Made by a program: the position numbers and the translations under genes | The notes under the pieces: generated by a model | What the model saw: only the letters and a program-made list of their open reading frames with translations | Told to the model about the DNA's origin: nothing | The model's database searches: none | Part shown: positions 51,827-60,965 of the stretch, in pieces | How positions within the stretch are numbered: the stretch's first letter is position 1 | Layout of the letters: each line of letters opens with the position of its first letter | NCBI GenBank assembly: GCA_036734945.1 | Contig: DAIMXP010000002.1 | Location: forward strand, 1-64,000 | DNA length: 64,000 nucleotides | Direction of reading: 5' to 3' | Origin: UBA4733 sp036734945 | GTDB taxonomy: Bacteria > Chloroflexota > UBA4733

Positions 51827-52447
51827 ATGAGTGCAGCTATATACTCCCCGACGGAACCGCTAGCTCCCTGGGCCGAGGTGGTTCCCGGCTATGGACCAGT
51901 GACTGTCGATATCCTGCTGACCATGCCGGATGATTGTTACCAGTACGAGGTGGTGGAAGGGACCCTGGTCCGAGTGGTCGGCAGCGGCGAACAGGCATCG
52001 ATGATCGGTCTGGAACTGGGGGCTGAGTTGCGCAACTTCGTACGCCCCCGCCGGCTGGGGCGTGTGACTGGTGCGGACGGGGTATATCGTTTTGTCGGCG
52101 CCGAGACTGGACTGGTCCCCGATATCGGGTTCTACTCGGTTGAGCGTCGCGCTCTGGTGGCGGACCGGCGTAAGTTTATCCCCTTTGCTCCCGACCTGGC
52201 CGTTGAGGTTGCCTCGCCCAACCAGAGGCGGAACGAGATGGCGGCGAAAGCGCGGGTCTACTTGCGGGGAGGAACGCGCCTCGTCTGGATGATCTGGCCA
52301 GGGCGTCAGCAGATTGATGTGTGGCGGCAAGAGCAAACGAGCGGGCCGATTGCCACCCTGGGCAGCGGCGATTTACTCGACGGGGAGGACATCATTCCCG
52401 GCTTTACCTACCCCGTCGCTGACGTGTTCGCTGATCCGCTCGATTAA
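51827..52447 (+). CDS. Uma2-family endonuclease-like protein
   Basis: A 206-residue Uma2 protein: ILLTMPDDCYQYEVVEGTLV, VPDIGFYSVERRALVADRRK, APDLAVEVASPNQRRNEMAA (core Asp, Glu) and KARVYLRGGTRLVWMIWPG (Lys, W/Y motif). Start: ATG at 51827 with AAGGA upstream. It reads away from the urease debris. Its divergence from the two other Uma2 genes (26.6 and 58.4 kb) indicates separate acquisition rather than recent duplication. Confidence 0.82.
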   Translation: MSAAIYSPTEPLAPWAEVVPGYGPVTVDILLTMPDDCYQYEVVEGTLVRVVGSGEQASMIGLELGAELRNFVRPRRLGRVTGADGVYRFVGAETGLVPDIGFYSVERRALVADRRKFIPFAPDLAVEVASPNQRRNEMAAKARVYLRGGTRLVWMIWPGRQQIDVWRQEQTSGPIATLGSGDLLDGEDIIPGFTYPVADVFADPLD

Positions 52448-52880
52448 GTCCTAATGCCAAGACGGTTTCGTTAAGCTCGAGCAGGGCCGCGACTGCGGGC
52501 CCAGAGGGCGCCCCCGACCCAAGGCGCCCAGGTGGTGCCGGGCCCGCAGTTGCGACGCTGAACTAATCCCAATACGGTTCAGATCAGGGAAGCAAGCGGG
52601 CGAGATGACTTCTGGGGGAGCGTGTGGCATTCTGGGATTTAGCGGAAGGGCGAATGGACACTGTACGCACGGAACGAGCGTAACCGAACAACCATTCACG
52701 CCTCGTGTTGCGTTCACCAGGCAAACGCCATTCTGTTATATTCGATGGGGCGTCGGGGAAGCGCCGACAGCCGGTGGGCGGAGCAGCACGACTTGCCGAG
52801 GCAAGTGAGCAACATCCCCGGCGAAACGCGGAAGCTGGACGACATCGTGAGCGAACGAGCGTGGCGACGGGGAGATGAGG
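52448..52880. repeat. 433-base gap with an imperfect palindrome
   Basis: A 15-bp inverted repeat with one mismatch (52488-52502 and 52540-52554) and inner GGGCGCC/GGCGCCC arms forms a hairpin. CAGGGCCGCGACTGCGG (52482-52498) is identical to 60836-60852 in the other palindrome of the window, so both belong to one repeat family. The remainder (52570-52870) holds no gene that I can support. Confidence 0.75.
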
Positions 52881-53192
52881 ATGGGCTGGGCGAGCGCCGC
52901 CATCGAACTGTTACGGCAGGGTCAGGTCGTCACGCTGCACCCGCGCGGTCACTCGATGGCCGGCAGGGTCAACGACGGTGATCGGGTCACGGTGGAACCA
53001 ATCGGAGAGCGGGAACTGCGCGTGGGCGATGGGGTGCTGGTGCGGCTGCATGGCAAGGAGTATTTGCACCTGATCAAGGCGATCCAGGGTGGCCGGTACC
53101 AGATCGGCAACAATCGCGGCGGTATCAATGGCTGGACCGGACGCCAGGCTATCGCGGGCATTGCGACGGTCATCACGCCAGATGAACGATGA
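52881..53192 (+). CDS. S24/S26-like peptidase-fold protein
   Basis: A 103-residue protein resembling the S24/S26 (LexA/signal peptidase) fold: LHPRGHSMAGRVNDGDRVTV with the Ser in the GHSM box and VGDGVLVRLHGKEYLHLIKA, where the Lys dyad partner is expected, then YQIGNNRGGINGWTG. There is no HTH and no membrane segment, so it is a stand-alone domain. Start: ATG at 52881 (MGW), placing GGGGAG at proper distance; ATG at 52875 is too close to it. Role unknown. Confidence 0.75.
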   Translation: MGWASAAIELLRQGQVVTLHPRGHSMAGRVNDGDRVTVEPIGERELRVGDGVLVRLHGKEYLHLIKAIQGGRYQIGNNRGGINGWTGRQAIAGIATVITPDER

Positions 53193-53235
53193 GGCGCACT
53201 GTACGCCTCAATCCGCGCAATTCCGCCAGCCCCTG

Positions 53236-54279
53236 TTAGCTCCCCACCTGCAAGGTGCCGCTGAATCCCGATCGGTCCAGCGTCTGCAACGTGAGGATGA
53301 GGTTTACCTGCTTGCCGTAGCCGGTGCAGGTCGCCAGGATCGTGTTCTGACCGCTGACGCCGGTCACCGGGCCGTCGCACCAGGGAACGTGGGCGGCGGT
53401 GCGCAATTGGACTTCCCCCGTCAATTGCTCCCGCGTCTGGACGAGTGACACCGCCAGGTCTAACGGGGTGCTGCCGGAGCCGGTGCCGCGCAACAGGATG
53501 CTACTGCGATTTCCCGTACTGAAGGTTTGACCGCTCACCACATCGGACAGCCCGCTGGGTAGCGCCGGCATTCCGGGCGTCGCCGTGGCCACTGGCCCAC
53601 CGCGTTGTTGAACACCCGCCTGGATCAGTGTCTTCGGCGTTCCGGCAGCGGTCGACCAGTCGGCGGCATACGGTCCGTGCAGGCACCAGACGACCAGGGC
53701 GACGCTGCTCGTCACCGAGCTGACCAGCGCGAGGCGGCGCCAGGCGCGTAGCTCCATCGTGCGCCAGATCAGCACACCGCATACCGTGACCACGCTGCCG
53801 GCGTAGATGAGCGCGGCCCATGCCTCCTGGGTGTCGGTGCCGGTGCCGACGCTGTGCAATAGCGATAGCGGGAAGAGCAGATAGGTGAGCATGTGCATGC
53901 CATGCCAGGTCCGGTAGCCGATCCTGCGTCGAATCCAGATACTGGCGCCGATCGCCAGGGCCAGTTCGGAAGCGATCACACCCAGTCCAAGCCAGACCGT
54001 GCGGTAGGCGCTGCCGAACGGCACCACGACATCGCGCAGGCCGAAATGCGTGAAAGGATCGACCAGGACGGTGACAGTATGGATGGCGATGAAAACGAAA
54101 AAGGTCACGGTGATCCAGCGGTGGGCGGCTTCCACGAGCAAGCGCGACCAGTTGTTGCTGTGCCAGTGGCGGCTGACGGCGATGCCCAGTGCGACCGAGG
54201 CCGTCAGGAGGATATAGGCAGCCATCCCGCTGCCGCGGGCCACAAACCAGAAAATGCTCGGTGAGGCCGTGCCTGTCAT
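53236..54279 (-). CDS. Ferric-reductase-like transmembrane protein
   Basis: A 347-residue protein with about six helices (AAYILLTASVALGIAVSRHW, VTFFVFIAIHTVTVLVDPFT, MHMLTYLLFPLSLLHSVGTG) and paired His residues in HRWITVTFFVFIAIH and WHGMHM...LLHSVG suited to bind two haems. A C-terminal outside domain of about 130 residues follows. It belongs to the cytochrome-b/ferric-reductase-like family, without NAD or FAD domains; electrons should come from the NuoF-like protein and ferredoxin encoded upstream. Start: ATG at 54279. Confidence 0.8.
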   Translation of the reverse strand: MTGTASPSIFWFVARGSGMAAYILLTASVALGIAVSRHWHSNNWSRLLVEAAHRWITVTFFVFIAIHTVTVLVDPFTHFGLRDVVVPFGSAYRTVWLGLGVIASELALAIGASIWIRRRIGYRTWHGMHMLTYLLFPLSLLHSVGTGTDTQEAWAALIYAGSVVTVCGVLIWRTMELRAWRRLALVSSVTSSVALVVWCLHGPYAADWSTAAGTPKTLIQAGVQQRGGPVATATPGMPALPSGLSDVVSGQTFSTGNRSSILLRGTGSGSTPLDLAVSLVQTREQLTGEVQLRTAAHVPWCDGPVTGVSGQNTILATCTGYGKQVNLILTLQTLDRSGFSGTLQVGS

Positions 54280-54288
54280 GATCGGTAC

Positions 54289-54639
54289 TCAGGAACTACG
54301 GGAACGAAAGGGCGAACGGCCAAAAGAGCCACCGCTGGAGGCCGAACCGAGGAAGCCGCCGCCGCTGTCGCCTTGCCCTTGAAATAGCGACTGGCTAGGA
54401 GCGTTCGCCGGCGTGACCGTCGACCCGTCGGCTGGCGCCGCCGATGCCTGGTCGGTGTGCCGTACGGCCAGGGCTGTGAAGAGAACGGTGCCGACCAGCC
54501 CACCCATCGCCGACCACCAACGCAGACCACTCAGGTGCGCCTGCAAGCGGCCGCGCTGGGCGGACCCTGCCTGCGGTGTTGCGGGCCGCGGCGGGAACTG
54601 CTCCCGTGACCTGGCGCCGGGGAATTGTTGTGTTGCCAT
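54289..54639 (-). CDS. Small single-span membrane protein
   Basis: A 116-residue protein I do not recognise by family. Residues 1-35 are polar and Arg/Pro-rich. A helix LRWWSAMGGLVGTVLFTALA spans the membrane near 40-59, and the outside tail is Gly/Ser-rich (GDSGGGFLGSASSGGSFGRS). Start: ATG at 54639 with GGAG upstream. It lies between ferredoxin and ferric-reductase-like genes with short gaps, so it is probably a subunit or assembly factor of that complex. Confidence 0.65.
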   Translation of the reverse strand: MATQQFPGARSREQFPPRPATPQAGSAQRGRLQAHLSGLRWWSAMGGLVGTVLFTALAVRHTDQASAAPADGSTVTPANAPSQSLFQGQGDSGGGFLGSASSGGSFGRSPFRSRSS

Positions 54640-54645
54640 TGGCGG

Positions 54646-54912
54646 TTACTCCGATCTTTTCGCGGTGCGCTGCACGTCCGGTGCCGGGCGCAGTGATTCA
54701 ACAAGGATGGCTCGGGTGGGACAGAGCCGGGCGGCTTCGCGCGCCAGCTCCTCCAGGGCAGCAGGGACCTCGCGGCCATGCGGCCAGGCGTAGCCCCACT
54801 CGTCGAGCGCAAAAAGCTCCGGCGCGTATTCGGCGCAGAAGCCGAATGCCTCGCAGCGGATGGGGTTGATGCGCAGCCGCGCGGCGGGTGGGGCGACGGG
54901 AGGTGCAGGCAT
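54646..54912 (-). CDS. Single-cluster ferredoxin
   Basis: An 88-residue ferredoxin: RINPIRCEAFGFCAEYAPEL followed by EAARLCPTRAILVESL. The Cys pattern (CxxxxxC ... CP) fits a [3Fe-4S] or [4Fe-4S] single-cluster ferredoxin with one ligand position changed, as in P450-type ferredoxins. Start: ATG at 54912, one base after the stop of the NuoF-like gene. It should carry electrons between that protein and the membrane cytochrome. Confidence 0.88.
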   Translation of the reverse strand: MPAPPVAPPAARLRINPIRCEAFGFCAEYAPELFALDEWGYAWPHGREVPAALEELAREAARLCPTRAILVESLRPAPDVQRTAKRSE

Positions 54913-54913
54913 C

Positions 54914-56233
54914 TTATGCCTCCAAACCGGGCAGCACAGAACGCCAGGGGCGGCCACAACTTCGCCCACGGGCGTGATAGGTGATCTCGCGCTCAAAGAC
55001 TTTTAAGGCAGTCGACGCCGCGTTGGTGGCCCCGTCCAGGTGTCCGCAGGCGCCGCGCCGCGGCAACATCACCTCGGCATAGCGATGCAGCCGCTCCAGG
55101 TCATCACTCGCGGCGCGCCCGACGGCCAACCGCTGCAAGGCGTCCGCCATTGCCTCTGTCCCATATGTGCAGGGGCCACACTGGCGGACTGACTCGCGGG
55201 CGAAGAAGCGCAGCAATGCTACCGCCTGCGCGAGGCCGCAAACGGACTCGGGGACCACGGTAATGCTACCGGCGCCGAGGGACACTCCGTGTTCGCGCAG
55301 GCTGTCTGGATCAAGTCGGACACCCGTCTTCAAGGCGGCGCCACTCAGCCAGCCGGCGAAGTACCCGCCAGGCAGCAACGCCTGCACCGGTGACTTGTCA
55401 CTGGTGCCTCCGCCAAGGGTCTGGATGATATCGTGCAGCGCGGTCCCCGTCGGCGCCTCATAGACGCCGGGCCGACGCACGGCGCCGGAAAGGCTGATCA
55501 GCAAGCTGCCGGGAGCGTTGGCAGTGCCGACAGCGCGGAAGGCATCCGCACCATCGCGGACGATGCCCGCGACGTTGGCCAGTGTCTCGACATTCTGTAC
55601 GAGCGTGGGGCGACCATCGACACCTTGCTGATACGCCAGCGGCGGCTTGAACGTCGGTCGGGCCGGCTTGCCGTTGCAGCGCTGAACGGCTGCCGACTCC
55701 TCACCGGCAACGTACCCTATAGAGGCCGTCACGAGGCGAAAGCGCGGCAGCGGGCGGAGCATCGCCGGCAACTCCTTGATGGCAGCGCTAATTGCGGCAT
55801 GTGCATCCGGTGCATTGGCATGCAGGTAGAAGATACAAGTAGCGGCATCCACGGCTCGTGCCGCCAGCAGGGCCCCTTCCACCACCAGATGCGGTCGCTG
55901 CGCCAGCAGGAGGCGATCCTTGCCGCTAGCCGGTTCTGTCTCGGCGCCGTTGACGAGCAGCACACGGGGACCTGTCTCCGCAGCGACGGACTGCCATTTT
56001 CGTCCGGCGGGAAAGGCCGAACCGCCGCGACCACGCAGCCCGCTGGCCTCGATGATGGCGCGCAAGGCATCCGGCGTGTATGCCCAACCGCCGACCGCAT
56101 AGCCGCCGCGCCGCTGGTAATCGACCAGGGATTCGCGCCCTTGCACGCCATCAAGGAGCAGCCGCGGCCGGAAGGCGATTGTGGGTTCGGCCACGGCCAT
56201 CATTACCTCCAGTGCACGGTCCTGTTCCCTCAT
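54914..56233 (-). CDS. NuoF-like SLBB-domain flavo-iron-sulfur protein
   Basis: A 439-residue homologue of NADH-quinone oxidoreductase subunit F. The NADH/FMN-binding part has GLRGRGGSAFPAGRKWQSVA and VNGAETEPASGKDR, then YVAGEESAAVQR; the SLBB part has GAVRRPGVYEAPTGT; and the cluster-binding end shows SVRQCGPCTYGTEAM and RRGACGHLDG. It stands alone without NuoE/G genes, in an operon with a ferredoxin, a small membrane protein and a cytochrome-like membrane protein. Start: ATG at 56233 preceded by GGAAGA; ATG at 56203 is possible. Confidence 0.86.
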   Translation of the reverse strand: MREQDRALEVMMAVAEPTIAFRPRLLLDGVQGRESLVDYQRRGGYAVGGWAYTPDALRAIIEASGLRGRGGSAFPAGRKWQSVAAETGPRVLLVNGAETEPASGKDRLLLAQRPHLVVEGALLAARAVDAATCIFYLHANAPDAHAAISAAIKELPAMLRPLPRFRLVTASIGYVAGEESAAVQRCNGKPARPTFKPPLAYQQGVDGRPTLVQNVETLANVAGIVRDGADAFRAVGTANAPGSLLISLSGAVRRPGVYEAPTGTALHDIIQTLGGGTSDKSPVQALLPGGYFAGWLSGAALKTGVRLDPDSLREHGVSLGAGSITVVPESVCGLAQAVALLRFFARESVRQCGPCTYGTEAMADALQRLAVGRAASDDLERLHRYAEVMLPRRGACGHLDGATNAASTALKVFEREITYHARGRSCGRPWRSVLPGLEA

Positions 56234-56402
56234 GCATCTTCCGGTGTCAGCATACGACTCGGACCTTGGAAGGAGATGAGACATCGGCCAGCACCCGATG
56301 GCGTTCGAGGCCTCGGTTCGTGACCGTGACGGCTGGTATCATGCAGTGAAGCGGTAGTACAAGAGCCGTTCGATCCTGTACCGGCAACGTGGTACGCAAC
56401 CT

Positions 56403-58289
56403 ATGACTCCCGACCCCGAACTCTTGGCGCAGCGCCTGGCCGACCTCCCCAGTAAGCCGGGCATTTACCTCATGAAAAATGCCGATGGCGAGACCATCTA
56501 CGTCGGCAAGGCGGCGGTGCTGCGCAACCGCGTGCGCTCCTATTTCCAGTCGCCAGACGGGCTGGCGCCGCGCACGCGCAGCATGGTGTCGCACGTTGTG
56601 GATCTCGAATACATCGTGACCAAGAGCGAGATGGAAGCGCTGCTGCTGGAGTCCAACTACATCAAGCAGTTTCACCCGCACTACAACGTGCGCTTGCGCG
56701 ATGACAAGCAGTATGCCTACATTCGGGTATCGTTGCAGGAGGACTTCCCACGGGTCCAGCGGGTGCGCCAGATTGCCAAAGACGGCGCCCGCTACTTCGG
56801 TCCGTTTGCCAACGCGAAGTCCGTCAGCGAGACGCTGTCGCTGATCAAGCGTCTCTTCCCCTATCGTTCCTGTGATCTGCCGCTCGCCGTCGGGGCGATC
56901 GACCCCAACTTCCGACCATGCCTGGAGTTGCACATCAATCGCTGTGTGGGCCCCTGCAACGCCACCTGCAATCAGGAAGAGTATAGGGCCACAATCGCGC
57001 AAGTCGTCCTTTTCCTGGAGGGCAAGCAGGAGCAGGTGTTGCGTCAACTGGCTCAACAGATGGAAGCCGCCGCGGACGCCGAGCAGTTCGAACAGGCAGC
57101 GCGTATCCGTGACCAGATCAAAGCAGTGGAACGCGTGATCGAGCGTCAGCGCGCGGTCTCCATCGCGCAGGAGGACCAGGATGCGCTCGGCCTGGCCCGT
57201 GATTCCTCCGGCGCCTGCGTCGAGATCATGCAGGCACGCCAGGGTAAGGTGGTCGGCAGCGATCACTTCCTGGTTGATGCGGCATCGGATGTGAGCGATG
57301 GCGAGGTGCTGGCCGCCTTCCTCCTGCAATATTACGACAAGGTAGCCGATCTGCCGCCGGAGATACTGCTACCGGCGGAGCCGGACGACCGCGCCACGAT
57401 CGAGCAATGGCTGCGCTCGTTGGAGCGTGGCAAACCGCACCTGATCGTGCCAAAGCGCGGCGGCAAGAGCGATTTCGTGGCCATGGCCGGTGAGAACGCC
57501 CAGCAAGCGCTAGGCGAGGAACGCGCGCAGTGGCTCGCCAGCAAGCAACGGACGGTGGAAGCCGCCGGTGCGTTGGGGGCCGCGTTGGAACTGCCCCGCT
57601 TCCCGCATCGGATCGAGTGTTACGACAACTCCAACATCCAGGGAAGCAATCCGGTGGCAGCCATGGTCGTCTTCGTAGACGGCCAGCCGGCCAAGGGTGA
57701 GTACCGCAAGTTCAAGATCAAGACGGTCGAGGGAGCCGATGACTTCCGCTCCATGAGCGAGGTGCTACGCCGCCGTTTCAGTCGAGCTTTGCGTACAGAG
57801 CAGAGTACAGCCGGTGAAGGTAGCGAGGACGCCGCTGAAACCGGTTGGGCCGCGCTTCCCGATCTGGTCATCGTCGATGGCGGTAAGGGGCAACTCTCCG
57901 CCGCCGTCTCCACCTTCTCCGAACTCGGCCTGCTTGACCGCATTCCGCTTGTCGCCCTCGCCAAGCAACAGGAGGAGATCTTCCTGCCCGACCGAGACGA
58001 TCCGGTGGTGCTGCCGCGTACCAGCCCATCGTTGCACCTGGTCCAGCGCATCCGCGACGAGACGCACCGCTTTGCCATCACCTTCCACCGGCAACAGCGC
58101 CAGCGCAGCGGCCTGTCATCTTCATTGGACGAAATTACCGGCATCGGCCCAAAGCGCCGCCGGGAGCTGATCCGCCGTTTCGGCTCACCAAAGGGCGTGA
58201 TGGAAGCCTCCGTCGAGGATTTGATAGGAGTGCCCGGCATCACTCCCGCCCTGGCGCAACGCCTGAAGCTGTCGTTGGGCTACGGCTGA
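56403..58289 (+). CDS. uvrC: UvrABC excinuclease subunit C
   Basis: A 628-residue UvrC. The GIY-YIG nuclease starts at PSKPGIYLMKNADGETIYVG with GKAAVLRNRVRSYF; the UVR domain that binds UvrB is at AEQFEQAARIRDQIKAVERV; the RNase-H-like second nuclease is around IECYDNSNIQGSNPVAAMVV with DLVIVDGGKGQL; and two HhH motifs close the protein (EITGIGPKRRRELIRRFGSP). It makes both incisions in nucleotide excision repair. Start: ATG at 56403. The gene is intact, 170 bases from the divergent NuoF-like gene. Confidence 0.95.
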   Translation: MTPDPELLAQRLADLPSKPGIYLMKNADGETIYVGKAAVLRNRVRSYFQSPDGLAPRTRSMVSHVVDLEYIVTKSEMEALLLESNYIKQFHPHYNVRLRDDKQYAYIRVSLQEDFPRVQRVRQIAKDGARYFGPFANAKSVSETLSLIKRLFPYRSCDLPLAVGAIDPNFRPCLELHINRCVGPCNATCNQEEYRATIAQVVLFLEGKQEQVLRQLAQQMEAAADAEQFEQAARIRDQIKAVERVIERQRAVSIAQEDQDALGLARDSSGACVEIMQARQGKVVGSDHFLVDAASDVSDGEVLAAFLLQYYDKVADLPPEILLPAEPDDRATIEQWLRSLERGKPHLIVPKRGGKSDFVAMAGENAQQALGEERAQWLASKQRTVEAAGALGAALELPRFPHRIECYDNSNIQGSNPVAAMVVFVDGQPAKGEYRKFKIKTVEGADDFRSMSEVLRRRFSRALRTEQSTAGEGSEDAAETGWAALPDLVIVDGGKGQLSAAVSTFSELGLLDRIPLVALAKQQEEIFLPDRDDPVVLPRTSPSLHLVQRIRDETHRFAITFHRQQRQRSGLSSSLDEITGIGPKRRRELIRRFGSPKGVMEASVEDLIGVPGITPALAQRLKLSLGYG

Positions 58290-58411
58290 TCGCTGATCGG
58301 TCCGCCAGGTCACCTGGACTCTGCGCAGCTGATCCTTTGCTCGTCCAACGACGTGCTACGCTATTTGGATGGCACCCGGCGGTTGGCTGTAGACAGGGCG
58401 CGGAGGAACAC

Positions 58412-59014
58412 ATGGCGATCTCGACACAGACCTGCACGCTCACCGATCTCCTGGCGCTGCCCGAGGACGGCCCGCGGTGCGAATTGGTGGGGGGAGATCT
58501 GATCGTCATGCCGCCGCCGGACATTATCCATATGCTCATCGCCGGTGAGCTGTTCGCCTGGTTTCACCAGGCGCAGCGTGCCGGGTACGGCATTGCCGGC
58601 AACGCGCCCTGTGCGGTTGGTCTTGACTACCCGCAGCTTGGCTTGCGGGGCATCGATGGGCCGGAGCCCGACGTCTTCTTTGTGCGTAAGGCGCAGTCCA
58701 GCATCGTGCAAGGTGGTTTCGTGCAGGGTGTGCCAGACATTATAATCGAAGTGCTCTCGCCGACGACACGGGAAATAGACTTGCCTGGGGGCAATAAATG
58801 GAAAGCGTACGAGCGTAACAGGGTAGCGCATTACTGGCTGGTAGACCCTGAACCCCGCGCCGTCGTGCAGTACGCTTACCGCTCCGGCCACTTCGTAGAA
58901 GTGGCGCGATTGTATCCCGGAGATCCGCTCGTCTGCCCCCTGTTCCCGACCATACGGCGTGATGTGGCCGACCTGTTTGCCAACGTGCCGACAGAGCCAG
59001 ACAAGAAGGTCTAA
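58412..59014 (+). CDS. Uma2-family endonuclease-like protein
   Basis: A 200-residue Uma2 protein: LTDLLALPEDGPRCELVGGD, GPEPDVFFVRKAQS, PDIIIEVLSPTTREIDLPGG (Asp and Glu) and KWKAYERNRVAHYWLVDPEP. It has a strong RBS (GGAGGAAC) before ATG 58412. It is the third Uma2 copy of the window and lies just behind uvrC on the same strand, but 120 bases away, so it probably has its own promoter. Confidence 0.84.
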   Translation: MAISTQTCTLTDLLALPEDGPRCELVGGDLIVMPPPDIIHMLIAGELFAWFHQAQRAGYGIAGNAPCAVGLDYPQLGLRGIDGPEPDVFFVRKAQSSIVQGGFVQGVPDIIIEVLSPTTREIDLPGGNKWKAYERNRVAHYWLVDPEPRAVVQYAYRSGHFVEVARLYPGDPLVCPLFPTIRRDVADLFANVPTEPDKKV

Positions 59015-59031
59015 ATGAGCCGAACCGCCCG

Positions 59032-60774
59032 CTAAAAGTACGCCCCCTCCATCGCCCCCGCCGCGGCGCGCGAGAAGAGCGACAGCACGCCGAAGGGGTG
59101 CTGCGGCGCCGGGGGTGTCCAGCGGCTCCGGCGGTCGGTCAGAATGTTGCCGATTTCCTCTGGAGTGCGCCGCTGGCCGGCGATGCCGACGATGGCCAGC
59201 AGGCGCTTGGACACGCTGATCTCGATAAGGTCGCCGGCTTCCACCAGCGCCAGCGGGCCGCCGGCAGCGGCTTCCGGCGTGACGTGACCGATGCAGGGGC
59301 CTTTGGTGGCGCCGCTGAAGCGGCCGTCGGTGACGATGGCCGTGGTGGTGGCGAGTTCGGGGCGGGCTGAGAGGATGGTGGTGACAAAGTACATTTCCGG
59401 CATGCCGGCCTGGCGCGGCCCCTCGTTGCGAATGACGACCACCGTACCCGGCGTCACTTCGTGCGCCAGCACGCCCTTAATGGCGTCCTCCTCACAGTCG
59501 TAGACGAGGGCCGGCCCGACGTGCTCCCACATCTTCGGGTCAGCGGCGGCATGCTTCATGACCGCGCCGCCCGGCGCCAGGTTGCCCTCCAGCACGGCGA
59601 TGGTGCCGCCGGTCTTGAGCGGCGCTTTCAATGGCCAGATCACCTGCTCCGGTTTCAGCGCATGGTTGGCGAGGTAGCCGCGGCCTTCGGCGAAGAAGGC
59701 GGTTTTCTTGAGGTCCGCCAGGTTCTCGCCTAGCCGCTTGCCGGTGACGGTCATGGCGTCCAGGCGCAGGAACTCCGCCAACTCCAACATCAGGCCGGGT
59801 ACGCCGCCGGCATACCAGAGGTATTCTGCCGGGTAGAGACCGGAGGTCTTGGTGTTGGCGAGCACCGGCACGGTTCGGCCAATCTCGTCAAACATTTTGG
59901 GCGTGACGCTAATGCCCAGCTCCCGCGCGATGGCAGGGATATGCAGCAGCGTGTTGGTCGAACCGCCGACGGCGGCGTGCAGCACCAGCGCGTTGTGGAA
60001 GGCGTCGGCCGTCATGATCTCGCGGGGGCGCAGGTCACGGTCCAGCAAGGTCATGATCTGCCGGCCGGCCTGGTGGGCCATGCGGTGAAACGAGTTCAGC
60101 ACCGCCGGTGTGATTGCGGCGCCCGGTAGCGTCATGCCGAGCGCCTCGGCCAGTACCTGCCCGGTACTGGCCGACCCCATGAACTGGCAGGAGCCGCAGG
60201 TCGGGCAGGCCGTCTTCTGGGCAGAGACCAGCGCCTCTTCGCTGAGTTTTCCTTCATCGAAGTCGGCGCCCATCGGGTACAGCCAGTCCGAGGAGAGCAT
60301 GTCCGGCCCGTTGAGCTGGGTGCCGCCGGGGACCATGATGGCCGGGAGGTTGACGCGGGCCAGGGCCTGCAGGTGTGCCGGTAAGGCCTTATCACCGGCG
60401 ACTACCGAGACGATGGCATCGTGCGGGTGGGCCATGGCATGAATCTCGATCATGGCCGCCATGATCTCCCGCGACACCAGCGAGTAGGAGCTGCCGTCGT
60501 GGGCCTGGGCGATGCCGTCGCAAATGTCGGTGACGGTGAACTTGCCGGGCTTACCACCCTCTTCCAGGATGCCGGCCATCACGCGCTCGGCCGCGTAACC
60601 CAAATGGAAGGTGCTCGGGTGCGAGCTGCCTTCGGAGGTCTCAACCAGGATTTGCGGCTTGTCGAGGTCGTCTACCGACCAGTCCATCGCCAGGCGCAAG
60701 GCGTCACCCTGACGGTTGACCTGGCGCAAGCGCTGGCTACGCAGTGTACGGCGGCGGGTATCGGAGAGAGGCAT
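59032..60774 (-). CDS. IlvD/Edd-family dehydratase, probably for a sugar acid
   Basis: A 580-residue Fe-S dehydratase. It shows FTVTDICDGIAQAHDGSSYS (cluster Cys), TACPTCGSCQFMGSASTGQV, NSFHRMAHQAGRQI, VVIRNEGPRQAGMPEMYFVT and DGRFSGATKGPCIGHVTPEA. The size and the HPHDAIVSVVAGDKALPAHL segment are closer to sugar-acid dehydratases (arabinonate/xylonate type) than to the branched-chain amino-acid enzyme, but both remain possible. Start: ATG at 60774 with AGGAAGGA upstream. Confidence 0.85.
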   Translation of the reverse strand: MPLSDTRRRTLRSQRLRQVNRQGDALRLAMDWSVDDLDKPQILVETSEGSSHPSTFHLGYAAERVMAGILEEGGKPGKFTVTDICDGIAQAHDGSSYSLVSREIMAAMIEIHAMAHPHDAIVSVVAGDKALPAHLQALARVNLPAIMVPGGTQLNGPDMLSSDWLYPMGADFDEGKLSEEALVSAQKTACPTCGSCQFMGSASTGQVLAEALGMTLPGAAITPAVLNSFHRMAHQAGRQIMTLLDRDLRPREIMTADAFHNALVLHAAVGGSTNTLLHIPAIARELGISVTPKMFDEIGRTVPVLANTKTSGLYPAEYLWYAGGVPGLMLELAEFLRLDAMTVTGKRLGENLADLKKTAFFAEGRGYLANHALKPEQVIWPLKAPLKTGGTIAVLEGNLAPGGAVMKHAAADPKMWEHVGPALVYDCEEDAIKGVLAHEVTPGTVVVIRNEGPRQAGMPEMYFVTTILSARPELATTTAIVTDGRFSGATKGPCIGHVTPEAAAGGPLALVEAGDLIEISVSKRLLAIVGIAGQRRTPEEIGNILTDRRSRWTPPAPQHPFGVLSLFSRAAAGAMEGAYF

Positions 60775-60834
60775 GGCAGCGGCATCCTTCCTGGATCAGT
60801 TCAGCGAGGCGTCGGGTACAGTGTAGCCCAGAGT

Positions 60835-60950
60835 ACAGGGCCGCGACTGCGGTCTGCGGCCAACTGACGCGGGGCGACTGCTGTCGCGACACGTCCCTGC
60901 CACCGCAGTGGCCCTCGTAACTTGGCCGCAGACCGCAGTCGCGGCCCTGT
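60835..60950. repeat. Palindromic repeat with 29-bp perfect arms
   Basis: Arms at 60835-60863 and 60922-60950 (ACAGGGCCGCGACTGCGGTC...) are perfectly complementary over 29 bases, with a 58-base loop. It sits between the divergent dehydratase and methyltransferase genes and shares 17 bases with the palindrome at 52.5 kb. The right arm ends 15 bases before the GTG start of the next gene, so it may affect translation or transcription there. Confidence 0.88.
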
Positions 60951-60965
60951 AAAGCCGGGGGGAAC

